Assembly: GCA_022453515.1 (NCBI GenBank) | Contig: JAJNNY010000057.1 | Span: 62,001 to 126,000 of the forward strand | Length of the DNA stretch: 64,000 nucleotides | Direction: 5' to 3' | Source: Astrocystis sublimbata | Taxonomy: Eukaryota; Ascomycota; Sordariomycetes; Xylariales; Xylariaceae | Shown here: piece after piece, positions 47,467-58,696 of the stretch | How the letters are laid out: each line of letters begins with the position of its first letter | Position numbering within the stretch: the first letter of the stretch is position 1 | Notes under the pieces: model-generated | What the model was told of the DNA's origin: nothing | What the model saw: only the letters and a program-made list of their open reading frames with translations | The model's database searches: none | Program-made: the position numbers and the translations under genes

Positions 47467-50166
47467 TTGATTACTCTAGTATTTCATTGTCAACATAATT
47501 ACTACATAAATGACTTGGATACTATTTCTAAGTTCTTAAAATCTAGGTAGATACGCACTTAGTTTTGAATTTCCTCAACTGCTGTTCAAAGCTGTTGGTA
47601 CCCTTTATTACCAAACCTGTAGCGCTAAGACTGCAACCCGAAACCTCGAGCTCCCACGATGAAATTGCACTTGATATTCCTAACCATAAGCCGCTGGGTA
47701 GTAATTCTAGCACTGCTGAAAGCAAATCCAGCTGGTAACGTTTGCCGGTAAATTTCAATTCATCTGTTGATAGATAACGAGAAGTAGTAGTTTAGAGACC
47801 AACAAAAAACTAGAGCACGTGAACGATAGTGTAACAGGCGTGTATCCTAACCCTAGAGCATTGCGAACAAGCCGGGAAACCTTGAACGACAAATACATCC
47901 ACTCTCGTCTAGTTCGTCCTCGTTCATCCTGTTTATTTTCCAGTCTCCAAATATTGTCTCCTTTCATGCCAATGTCTACATCCGGTTTAATTACTGTCCA
48001 CATCCTCATCGCCGGCTCTCTCTCTCCAATGACGCAGAAAGCATCAGTGTTTAGCGCTCCCAACATTACTGGTGTCGTCTCGGCCTCGAAATAATCTTGC
48101 GGAGGCGGAGACTGAGAGATTTCAAGGCCGAGGTGATTATCAGGGTATAAAGTATCTATGTGTAACATGTGATTACTCCGGACCTACTGCTCATTACCAA
48201 GTATTATCTATCGTTGATAAAAGTTATATTTATCTATAGTAGTCTATCAATCAATCAATGTAATCAACACATCTAGTCCACTCTTCAACCCTTCCTTCAC
48301 CATTCCAGGTTCAATAGAAATAAAGCCCTAAATATCCACAAATGAAAACAGTCCCCGAGATCGCCCACGACCAATGTTGCAAGTATATTGTGTTATATTA
48401 TGTTATGCCGTTGTATACTATGCTTGTTTCTGACGTTCCTAGTTCTTTTTTGCCCTGATCTAAATTATAGGGTTTAATTCTATAAAGCATCGGCCAAATA
48501 TTTGCTAAAGGTACAAACGCAACATAGAAAGCAAGTTCATCATTAAAGAAATAACTAGAGAACACTCTACGGAAAGACAAGAAATGTTCGTATCACTATA
48601 ATCTTAAAGTAATAAATACTTAAATAGTTGTCACGTTATAGCACTTACTTATGTTTCGCCTTACTATATTAATAATAATCAAAGCTAGACAATCACTAAG
48701 CTAGGAGACAGAAGAAATAAGTAATTATCATGTTTATAGCAATCCATTCATATATATAAACAAACAAGTAAGTATAGTATAGTATAAATCATTAAATTCT
48801 TCGCCAACCTCTCAGATGAGAAGTAGGTCTCGTCATTACTCTATTATCAATCAATCAATCAATCAATCCATCCATCCCATCAAGTAAACAAAAATGCAGT
48901 ACAACGCATGCGTGCGAAAGTTCCATGCGTACTTGCCATCCAATTCCATCCGGCCCGATCCCATCGCCCTACCAAGAGCCACCCACCCACCGATTCATAG
49001 CATTGGTTGTGCTGTGCTGTGTATGTTCATCATCTCATTCGAATACCCTCTTCTCTCCTCCCGTCCGTCCGGCCGACCACCTGGTTGAATTCCAGGCCAA
49101 GCTTCCCGAGGTCCTTTTCCAACCAACCTGACTGACAATCGAGCCAAAACCGCACCAAAACTCCATGCTGCTGCCGCGAAGCACCAAAAAGGAAACAATA
49201 AACCAAAAACCAGAATAAGGCCAAAGTAGTCTACCGGTTACATGCAGCGAGCTGCTATGCTAATACATGTTCCTGTTCCATGTCCACGCCATGATTATCC
49301 CAATGGTATCCCGTAGTTATGGTATCCCCAACCAAACCAAACCAATGTCAACGCTCGTAATTCAACGCCAGGCCTCATCAGGCCATGAAGGTAAGATAAC
49401 ATCCTGAATGTGACAATCGCCGTCGCCAACACCATCCCCATCCCCAGCCCCGTCCGACTTCTCCAGTTCGGATATTCCCATGATGAGAGCAAAGCAAACC
49501 AGTGCGATGAATAGACCGTGAACCCCAAAAAGAAGAAATTCCAAGACCCCGACTATGTACAGTGCGTGTGCGTGTGCATGTGCGTGTATGTAAATGAGGT
49601 AGGTAGGTAGGTAACTTGTGTGTGTGTAGGTAGTGTGTGTAGTGAGGGTAGTGATGATTGATTGATGGGCGAAAACGCCAACTGGCTCTACCAGGCGAAT
49701 AAATCCAACGCTGAAAGGTTAGACGAGGTAGACAGGCGGGCCCCTCGGGCCGCTCAAAACGTTTTTCAAAATCTGTACAGTAAAGTGGGAGGGAAAGAAG
49801 GGACGGAGGGCCTGGCGCGGCTCGAATATAACGTAGCCTCGCAATCCTTCTTTGTCTTTGTCGTGTTCTCTTTTTTTTGGTCCGATGGTCGGTCGGGTTT
49901 TGGGTTTAAACGGAGGCGCCGTATATACTCTTATACCGAGACAAGTGTCTTCGAGATGTGAATAACAATATCGAGAAAATCGTAAGTGGAAAAGCAAGTC
50001 TTGAGCGATCGTGTTTGGGAAAGCAGGCAGCCAATAAAGCCACGGTGCCCCGAGTACGGAAATGTGTCATTAGGCGTTATGAAGAGTTTTGTCGTCTGTC
50101 GTTTGGAGGATCCGTAAGGGCAAAGCCGCCGACACCGCTCTATAAACTACACAACAAGCAGCACAC
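47467..50166. other. AT-rich intergenic region
   Basis: Apart from one weak 137-codon minus-strand frame (listed separately) I see no gene. The part from about 48180 to 48830 is strongly AT- and TpA-rich. A TCAA tandem run lies at about 48847-48868, and GTGT and TAGG runs at about 49562-49645. Confidence 0.5.
47755..48168 (-). CDS. Hypothetical open frame, possibly a gene fragment
   Basis: A 137-codon minus-strand frame inside AT-rich DNA, where frames this long are not expected to be common. It has mixed, protein-like composition (MLHIDTLYPDNHLGLEISQS at its start) and a hydrophobic end, but no domain I recognise. Another frame (47543-47758) follows directly on the same strand in a different phase, so this could be a decayed gene with a frameshift or a missed splice. 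Evidence for expression is absent. Confidence 0.2.
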   Translation of the reverse strand: MLHIDTLYPDNHLGLEISQSPPPQDYFEAETTPVMLGALNTDAFCVIGEREPAMRMWTVIKPDVDIGMKGDNIWRLENKQDERGRTRREWMYLSFKVSRLVRNALGLGYTPVTLSFTCSSFLLVSKLLLLVIYQQMN

Positions 50167-52342
50167 CTAATACTGAAAGCCAGCATTGTCAAAGTGGTGC
50201 TGCTCGTTGAATGCCGTCAGAGGCGTCACCGTCGCTGACGAAGACACGGCCGAGCTCAGCGGGGTCGGATTCATGTTCATGTGGTGGTCGATGATGGTCG
50301 AGTACGCCGCCACGTCCGTGTTCATGTTATAGGGCAGAGGCGGCATGTTGTTGCTGCTGGGGCTGTTGAAAGTGAAGTCAGCCGACGAGAGAGGCATCGT
50401 CGCAGCCATGTACGCCAAGTCTGTGTTCTGACCATGGTGGAGCGTGTTGATTGTCAGCGGGTTGTGGAAGCCGTAGGAATCGATAGTAGGCATGCCGGTC
50501 GACACGAAACTCGAAGGGTGTTGTTGTTGCTGTTGTCCGTCCACGTTGGGGCTACCCTCGGCATCACTACCACCACCAAAGAAAGGCTGCGCCTTGTTAT
50601 CGAGATCCTCGTCCGCATCGTCTTCTTCCTTGGGTAGCAGTTCGTCCTGCGTCACATAGACCTCTCGCATCCAGTTCTTCAGCTCGTGCATCGAAGGCCA
50701 GTCACCGCCGCCCTTGCCGCCGCGCTTATCCTCGTCGCCGCCGTTCGCGCCCGCATTCTTCTTCGACCGCGACGGCTTCTCCTTGAAGTGTGTGCGCCGG
50801 AGGTGTGCCGCGGCGTTGTAGTATGCCCCGTACTTCTTCCCGGCCTTGCATGCCTTGCATTTATTGAGAGGGTTGACTGCTTGCACGTTGTGAGGTAGGC
50901 CTTGCTCTGCAGGGTCTTGGCAGACGAATTTCTTGACGAGTTGCTGATGCTTGGCGTCTCTGTGGCGGCGGAGTTCGTGTTCGCCCCTAAATCCCTCTTT
51001 ATGGTCGTTGCACAGTTTGCAGAACACCTTCGGCTGTCGGGGTCGGATGTATTTTGCCTTGGTAATGGCGGCTTTGCCATCGTCTTTTCCGTTCGAGGGG
51101 GGCTCTGGCTTGTTCGTCTCGTCGAGGGACGGCTTCGGTTTCAGCGGTGCGATCTGGGCACGATGGTTTTGTCTGGCGAGCGTATCCTTGGCACGGGCGC
51201 TGAGGGACGACTGCATCGACTTGGCGCTGGTGGTGCTGGTGCTCGAGAGTGATCGTTCCATGTCTGAAGGCGCAAGGATCTCCTCATTAGGTGACGTGGT
51301 TGTGTATTGTTCCAGATTGGATCCCACTGCGAAGAGGGCTTGTTCGTGAGAGGGCTGTTTTCCTACAAACGACGACGGATCACCATAATCAAACATTTGC
51401 ATATTCTCGGGAGTGAAAACGCCCTGTGATGTTTGAGAGCCTACGTTCATCATGTGTACTCCACCCTCCGTCGAGGGGCTGTCGAACTGGCTATTTTGTC
51501 GCGTCATGGGGGCGGTGTTGTTGTCCCACGTGGGGCCAGATGTCATTGACTCGCATCCCGAGATGCTCATGTTGAACTGAGCATCTATGTCGCTTTGATT
51601 TATCGTCACGTCAGGTGATAGGTCTTCTTGGGCTGCCAGCCAGACGGCAGGGTCGTAGACATTGGATGTGGTAGCGAATCCTGTTTCCACAAAGGAGGAC
51701 AGTCTGTGTTGCTGTTCGTCGACTGGGAACTGCTGCATCAAATTGCTGGTGAAAGCCTGAGAAGCCAAAGCATTGTTGTGGCCTAGGTAGTTACCTCGAT
51801 CGGCGTGCTTCGCATTGAAGGTCGGGGGCGGCGAGACAGGCGAGTTACCAGTAAAGGGCCCGGCAGATCTTGTGGACAGGTTGGAAGCAACACGATCCAT
51901 TCTATGTGACGAAGGCATCTGCTGCGACATGGTACGCGGTCGTTTCACGGCGTGAAGGTGAAGTTCGTCCCCATTTCGGAACGGGTGCTACGACTCGTCA
52001 GCGGGGACATGAGACGAAGAGGACAAAGCAACTGGTGTCGACGGGGACATCTCTTACTGAAGTTCGCTGATCGACATGATGGCGATGTAACTTGGCGCTC
52101 GCAGTGCGAGCTCGCGGTGTGCTCCTCGACGGGTTTACGGGCACGGCAGATAGTTGGGTGTCACTGTATGTATCGAACGTGATTGACGACGGCTGGAGGG
52201 CGGAACTTTGCAAGTGATAAAAGAGTTGTTGTCTCGCTTTCTCGAGGTCATCGTCTCTGCTCCTGAGCTGAGCCTCTCGGTTCTTGAGCTGAGCTCGCAA
52301 GAGTTCGATCTCTTGCTGCTCGGGATTTGAATATTGGTTCAT
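50167..52342 (-). CDS. C2H2 zinc-finger transcription factor with N-terminal coiled coil
   Basis: Two exons on the minus strand, 52342-52058 and 51987-50167, with a 70 bp intron (GTAAGA donor, CGTAG acceptor, phase 0), give 701 aa. Exon 1 supplies a short heptad-rich segment (about residues 8-45, QEIELLRAQLKNREAQLRSR), probably a dimerising coiled coil. A long Ser/Gln/Asn-rich, probably disordered region follows. Two zinc-finger-like units come next: Cys418/Cys421/His437/His442 in FCKLCNDHKEGF...RRH...KH, and Cys472/Cys475/His490/His495 in CKACKAGKKYGAYYNAAAHL. A basic, Gly-rich linker and a DWPSMHELKNWMREVYVTQD block follow. The C-terminus is Gln/Asn/Met-rich, resembling an activation region. 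The layout fits a fungal family of C2H2 regulators with widely separated fingers; targets are unknown. Without exon 1 the large exon has no ATG until MSQQMPSSHR, so the spliced model explains more sequence, but that shorter start remains possible. Confidence 0.85.
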
Positions 52343-53193
52343 TACGCCGTTCAGGTCACCTCACTAAGTTCTAGACGAGAAGGCCAGTCAAATGAGCTAG
52401 CTATTGTCGCTTCACTTTCACTCTGTCAAGCGGTACCCTTTCCACAAACTTCGAAGTACGGTAGCCCTGTTCTTGTAGTGTCTAGGGATGGTGGGCCAGA
52501 CACAGCAATAACACGTTTAACTGTTTCTGACCTGGTGGGTTTCGCAACGACAGTGACGAATCCCGGGGGGTTGTGTAAGCAGATGAATGGTTCGTGAGAG
52601 GTAGGGGGGAGGGATGGAGAAGAAGAAGAAACACAGAACACAGGCATGTAACTTTCGAAAGATCAGGCGAAACAATCGTGATAACGTCGACGAGAAGAAG
52701 AGGCGCGTTAAGTAGCACCAGTCAGTCGACTCTGAGGCTTTGGGCGCATGCGTGGCAGTGGGCCATTCATGCAGGCCCGTCACCTCTGCCACTGGATCTT
52801 GTATGCAATTTACGACAGCTCAGATCAGTTTCTCTTGGCTTTGGCACTTGGTCAGCTGGGGGGGAGGGGCCCTTGGTGCCGGGACCCTTGCAATTTGCAA
52901 CTTGACAAGCAGCATGCAAACACGCTAAGCTAGCAGTTCCGAATGGTGGTTTAGTATTCATTATACACGTGGATAGCGCCGGAGTCTAGGACTTTCGTCT
53001 GAGGTTAGCCAAATCAGGACCAAGCATCAAGCACCAAGCAGAGCACTACCGGCAAATGACACCACTCCCGCACCACGATTCCAGTCGACGGGGCAGAAAC
53101 GGGATTAGGTGCAGATGCCATCATGGGTACTGTATTGTCAAGCCTGCCGAGCCCGAGGAGCCTGCCCTGCTGCTGTACCGAGTACATATGAGT

Positions 53194-53231
<38 letters not shown>

Positions 53232-56200
53232 ACTGTAGCACAGCCGCGTCGATCGACGACGCAGCATGGGCGGCGTCCCATCTTTTTTCTTCAACCGGGC
53301 TGCATGGGGGCCATCGAACCGCTTTCTTTCCCTTGCTTATAGTATACACCACCTATGCGACCAAAGTGCAGAAAGAGGCCAAGCATCCAAGCTGTATGAG
53401 CCGTGCCCGCCGCGAAGATGGTGTGCCGTGCCTCGATGGCGCGAGGCCACGATATACGTGTAAGCAGACTAAGCTAGCATGCGAAGTCGCTAGCTAGACA
53501 TGTTTCGATCTGCATTTATCATGCATGTGTTGGTGCGGGAGGTGTGCGTACTAACCTTCGTGCTGCTGCTTAAGTACAGTAGTAGCGTGCTTGTCCCGAA
53601 TAGGAATCTTCTACGGTCCCGCATCATTAATCCTTAATAACTCTAAAGTACGTATGCGCATTTGTATGCGTAGATGACCTCAATCGAGATGTGCAGAAAG
53701 CGCGCGTATCTAGTGTGGCCGTTGGGTAGCCCTGATACCACCAGACCAGATGGTGGGTATAAGCGCCGTACAGCTGGTACAGAGAGCAGATCATGTACAG
53801 TAGAAGCAGCCATGCCTTAGAACCGTGCCTTGGAAGTAAATGTTGTCTGCATACCCCTCCAGCTTGCCAGCCTGCCCTCCATGCTGGTGCAGGGCAGGGG
53901 ACTTTATGGTTGCAGATCTAGCTGTAATCTCGAATTCGAGAGCGACCTCGACGAATATGAGCGGAAATGTCTTACCATAACAATTCGGCACAACGTAGGG
54001 CAGCTGCCCAAGGCATCGAACCCGACATTGGCCCGAGTAGTGTGCAATGGTGCATAGATGGTTTGATTGATGCCTGAAACCATAAAAGACAGCTCATCTC
54101 ACTAGTCGCTGGATGTCGTATGCAATCCGTGAGACCTAGAGTAGAGCGATATGCAAACGAGAGCCTGAAGGGGCAGAAGATGACGGCCAAACGGCACTGT
54201 CCCTATTCGAGGAGGTTCATGGGCCTATGGAAATTCTCCGGGGCTCAGGCTAGCGTAACGCTCGGAACAATATTCCATGACGCACTACGACACGGCGAGG
54301 GAGGGCATTGGTCCAACGAAGATGGCAGGGCCTGCAAGGGAAACCTCGTGGCCGTCGTGGTGCCTTCGACGGGGAGGTGCTGCGTGCATGACATGACCAT
54401 CGATGGGGGGGCGATGGGGGAAAGGGCAGAGAAGCTCGACAAGGCAGGCCAGAGGGAAGGGATAACGGCGGCCGGGGCCTGGTCCCTGTCGGTCTGGGTG
54501 TCTGGGTGCAGCGAATCCGGGGACGGAACGGCGGTGGCCTGAACTAGCCAAGGCAAGGGGCAGGTTGCGATGCGTTGTCCCCATCTCCAATCTCCCACGC
54601 TCACGAAAGTGAGGCGGATCCCCGCGTGAGTGGCTGTCGTCGTTTGCAGTGTCGGAGTGGGTCGCGATCCTTTCGGGCTACCCACAGCACATGGCGGCAG
54701 AACTTTTGTGTTTTTCTAGCGCAGCAGGCCAGGACGTTGATGACTGCAGATTTGGAACTGTGCTGATTTGTCGATTGTCGATTTGCAGCGCGGTAGGGAA
54801 TTGACGCATGAGCCGGCGTCGTCTTCCCCCCAAAGCCTCGCGCCTACGACCAGAGCATGGCCAGCGAGGATTGGACGGCTGGCGCACTCGCACCTCTGCG
54901 TCATATTCTGGTCTGGAGTCGTCTGGTGCCGGCTGCACTGCGACGCTTCATGGTGTAAGCCAACAGATACGTACACACACATAGACGTACGTTTCCACGT
55001 TTTTGTCTGTCATCTTGCCCGGCTTTGCCCGACTTCTCACACTACAAACGATTCAACATGCCGCTGTTCCATCTATATTCATGGGTGAATGAATCATGGC
55101 CTTGGTTAGTAGGGCATCTTCTCGAACAGTAGCCGCGACAGCCGACCGAGCATCATATATGAAATATATTCGTGCTACGGTTTGCGGTCGAGCGAGGAGG
55201 CCAGCGAGCTGGGTCACGACATGGAGGGACGGTGTGGAGGAAGAGATGACAAGGGTCGCGTGTGTGACAATCAATCTAGGAATGTGGTATGTCGACAAAT
55301 ACATACGAGCAACGTTGGGAACAGAAATGATGGCTTTTGGAGGGCATTCAGTCGGGCGTAGGAGCAGGGTTGAGCGGTGGCTTTTTGAGCACTGCCGGCG
55401 GCTTCCGTCGAGACGTCGATAGCCAACCATGGCCGGCATGCCGCTTTTCGTTTTGTCTCTTACTTAGTTGGTGTTGCTGTACAGCTGACAAGTCGTAATC
55501 TGTACGTGATACGTGATACCTACGAGTACGGCAACGCAACGATAGGCCCTACTTACACACGTGGGAAAGGTTCGGTATCCGTTTCAGCCCAAGCACTGCC
55601 AAGCAGGCCGATGGCGGCCACTGGGTTGGCGAGGGTTGGTTGGTGGCATCAAGTCACAGCATGAGCATGCTGTGCCCGTCGGCCGGTTTCGCATCCTCTT
55701 GGATCGCGTAAGGGACCAAGCCTGGCCAGAGCGCGTAGTGGTGCCGAGGAGCCCAATTGGTTGTGCCATGCCCAAGCAGTGCCCAATGCCTTGACTTCGA
55801 GATGTGTCAAGTCTACAGATCAATACCAGATGAAGCTTCGTGCCTCGTGTCGTCTCACAGATGATGCGGGCGGGCGTGGGGGTGAATGGACGGGGTATGG
55901 GGTTTCTCTTCCTTGTTCCAATGCAAGTCTCATTGCCACATACCAACGACGTGGGAAGGAGGCGGCCGAAAAAGAAAAGGAATAGTCACCGCCAGGTTGG
56001 AGATGGCTGCGAATTACCTGTTCTCTGCCTCCAACGATTGATTGTATTCTGAGCAGAGAGAGGGTGAGAGGTTCTGAGCGTCTGACGAGGACTCACTCAG
56101 ACGGGTGCCTGCATGATGTGACGGATCAAGCATTCAAGCATCCAGATGCCAGGTCAAGGTGTTGGGTTGGACCAGTCGAGCCAGTGTGCCCCCAGAATCT

Positions 56201-56989
56201 TGTACGATCTCGTAAGCGGCAAAGGATCGGCCCAAAGATCGGCCAGTACGGAAATACACCCTTGGTTGGGCCTTGGTGTTGGTTGGAAACGATCTGAGAT
56301 TTGGCCGAGGGGAGGGGGGTAATTGTCATGATTCAATGAGACAAATGGACTGTGGGCAGTTCTAGACTGTTGGAATCAGGTAGAGTTCCTCATTCCACCC
56401 AACTGATGTGATGTAATTATTTGGATACCTGCACGAAGGGTCTAAGACCTCCAGAACACCTGGGCACATGGACGAAGGTGATGCAGCGCTGCAGCTGCTG
56501 GCAACGGGCTATTCAGACCGACAGCTGGCAGGGCGTGTGGGAAGTGCGCAGCGGCATGCAACGGGGAAGGCGGGACGCTGTCAGGCTGGGATACCGGGGT
56601 TTAGGTGGGCTACCACCGCCGCCGTTCAATGATGCCACCTAAACCAGCTGAGCTCCAGCCTGTTCACTCCAGCCAGCTCAGCTCCAACTGCACGCCTCGA
56701 GGCCAAGGTGTCAATTACAGTATGAACACCATTCACGTGCCAACAGCTAAACACCGTCCTGCAACTTGACGGCCTCATCTTTTTTTTAATTCGCTACACC
56801 TTACCCATACCAATCACAGAAACTTACTCGTATTTCGATCCCGATCGAGGAAATGGCCACATCTTGCTAGACTGATCTGATCATCTGGCCACTTACATCG
56901 AGCCACCGGGACATCGAGACATCGTCACCACCACAAATCGCCTACGCACTCGTCTTGATTCCATGTGCTAGTCCGAGGCGAGCGCCACG
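52343..56989. other. Long intergenic region between transcription factor and yos9
   Basis: Over 4.6 kb with no gene I can support. Because the transcription factor and yos9 are divergent, both promoters lie here. Frames of up to 146 codons (54120-54685, both strands) overlap each other and are unassigned. A (TTG)12 microsatellite is at 53195-53230. Confidence 0.5.
53195..53230. repeat. (TTG)12 microsatellite
   Basis: Twelve perfect TTG units (CAA on the minus strand) in non-coding DNA, about 0.85 kb upstream of the transcription-factor start. Confidence 0.92.
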
Positions 56990-58696
56990 ATGCGCCGTCC
57001 GCACCCGGTCTGGGCCGCTTGGACCTTGGCCCACCTCTGCCGCGCCCGCCAGCCCGGCTTCAGCGTCCACCACGACCTGCTCGCCTACCCCCAGTTCGAG
57101 GTCGTCATCTCCGACACCTTCATCTCCGAGTCTGCCGCCCAGGCCCTGCTCGACAAGAAAGACGCAGACACCACAGGCGACGCCCACCCCAGCTACGATG
57201 CCGGCCTCGCCGGTCAGACCGACCTGGCCCAGGGCATGCGCGCCGCCGACGCCCAAGATGCAGAAGCGAAAGCTCAAGCACAACCCACCCATGGCCATGG
57301 CCGTGGCGGCCGCGCCGTCGCCGAGTCGTACGAGGTCATGAGCGCACCGCCGCACCGCTATCTATGCACCATCCCCATCATCGAGCCCGCCCCGGCGCCC
57401 AACAAGACCGCCACCGAGCTCGCCAAGCAGGAGGAAGCCCGCGAGCTCGCCCGCGCCTCCGCCCACGGCTGGGACCTCATCAACGAGCTCGACGGGACTT
57501 GTCTGTACTACATGTCCGGCTGGTGGAGCTACCGCTTTTGCTACGGCCAGGACGTCGTGCAATTCCACGCCGTCGCCTCCTCCGTTAAGGGCGGACCCCC
57601 GATGCGCGACATCAACACCGCCGAGTACGTCCTCGGCCGAAGCCCGGATCCCCACGCCTCCTCTTCGTCTCGGTCCTCTCGCCGCGGTCGCCAAAACCAG
57701 CAACAACAACAACAGCAGCAGCAGCAGCGCAAGGGGGAGCAGGATAATAATAATAACGCCAAGAACACCCCCGCGGCTCCCGGGACCCCTACGAAGCTAC
57801 CACCCAACGCGGACCTCCAAGTAAAAGGGGACCAGCGGTACCTGGTGCAGAGAATGGGCGACGGCACCCTCTGCGACCTGACGGGCCGCGAGCGCACCAT
57901 CGAGATCCAGTACCACTGTAGCCCCGAGAGCACGCAGGACCGCATCGGCTGGATCAAAGAAGTCACGACGTGCTCGTACCTCATGCTCGTCAACACCCCG
58001 CGCCTCTGCGTCGACGTCGCCTTCCAGCCCCCCAAGGAAGAACGCGCCAACGTCATCAGCTGCCGCGCCATCGTCTCCGAGACCGCCCAGGCCGACTGGC
58101 ACGCCCAGAAGACCCTCGAGGCCCAGGCCTTCATGGCGGGCCGCGCCAAGGAGGCTGCGAAAGCCCCCATCGTCATCGGCGGTGTCGTGGTTGGCGGGAG
58201 ACACTTGCTGGGCAAAGGCGAGGACGGCAAGGAAGCGCCCAAGCTGGCGCCGCCCCGCAACTATCGCAGCAGCCCCATCGGCGGGAACCTCGGGAAGCTG
58301 GTGGAGATCATTGCGAGCGCTAATGCCAAGGACGGGGACAATGGTGGTGAAGTCAACATCATGACGGAGGACCAGCTCCAGGAGCGGGACCTCAGTCCGG
58401 AGGTCATCGATAGCTTGCGGAAGGAGCTGCAGAATCTCGCGGGGGATAGGGGCTGGCAGCTTAAGATGGTGGAGGGCCCCGGGAATAATCGCGAGTTGGT
58501 CGGGTATATTGATGAGGATGAGGATGAGGATGAAAGCGGTGGTGGTGGTGAGGCCAAGGGGAAGACGAATAAGAAGGGCGACAGCAAGCCTGGAGAGGGC
58601 CAGGGAGGTCAGACAGGTCAGGCTGAGGGCCAGGAAAAGAAGAAGGGAGAGAAAGATCAGGGCAGCGAGGAGCAATTCTTCAAGGAGGAGTTATAG
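56990..58696 (+). CDS. yos9: Yos9/OS-9-type ER lectin of ER-associated degradation
   Basis: A single-exon gene of 568 aa. After a short N-terminal segment that fits a weak signal peptide comes FSVHHDLLAYPQFEVV, the opening block of fungal Yos9. The mannose-6-phosphate-receptor-homology domain begins near residue 165 with CLYYMSGWWSYRFCYGQDVV, which carries the glycan-binding tryptophan pair (178-179) and Cys171/Cys184. It resumes after an insertion with CDLTGRERTIEIQYHC and WIKEVTTCSYLMLVNTPRLC (cysteines 295, 310, 328, 340). The insertion (about 218-280) contains about 11 consecutive Gln encoded by CAA/CAG, then Asn-rich and Pro-rich DNA. The protein ends FFKEEL, which resembles an HDEL/KDEL-type retrieval signal. 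Yos9 works with Hrd3/Hrd1 in the ER lumen, reading trimmed mannose on misfolded glycoproteins and delivering them for degradation. The C-terminal 60 residues are very acidic and Lys/Gly-rich. Confidence 0.94.
   Translation: MRRPHPVWAAWTLAHLCRARQPGFSVHHDLLAYPQFEVVISDTFISESAAQALLDKKDADTTGDAHPSYDAGLAGQTDLAQGMRAADAQDAEAKAQAQPTHGHGRGGRAVAESYEVMSAPPHRYLCTIPIIEPAPAPNKTATELAKQEEARELARASAHGWDLINELDGTCLYYMSGWWSYRFCYGQDVVQFHAVASSVKGGPPMRDINTAEYVLGRSPDPHASSSSRSSRRGRQNQQQQQQQQQQRKGEQDNNNNAKNTPAAPGTPTKLPPNADLQVKGDQRYLVQRMGDGTLCDLTGRERTIEIQYHCSPESTQDRIGWIKEVTTCSYLMLVNTPRLCVDVAFQPPKEERANVISCRAIVSETAQADWHAQKTLEAQAFMAGRAKEAAKAPIVIGGVVVGGRHLLGKGEDGKEAPKLAPPRNYRSSPIGGNLGKLVEIIASANAKDGDNGGEVNIMTEDQLQERDLSPEVIDSLRKELQNLAGDRGWQLKMVEGPGNNRELVGYIDEDEDEDESGGGGEAKGKTNKKGDSKPGEGQGGQTGQAEGQEKKKGEKDQGSEEQFFKEEL

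Noticed and set aside
54120..54685. Overlapping frames of 140 (+) and 146 (-) codons
   Set aside because: Both derive from one GC-rich stretch, are mutually overlapping and contain no recognisable motif.
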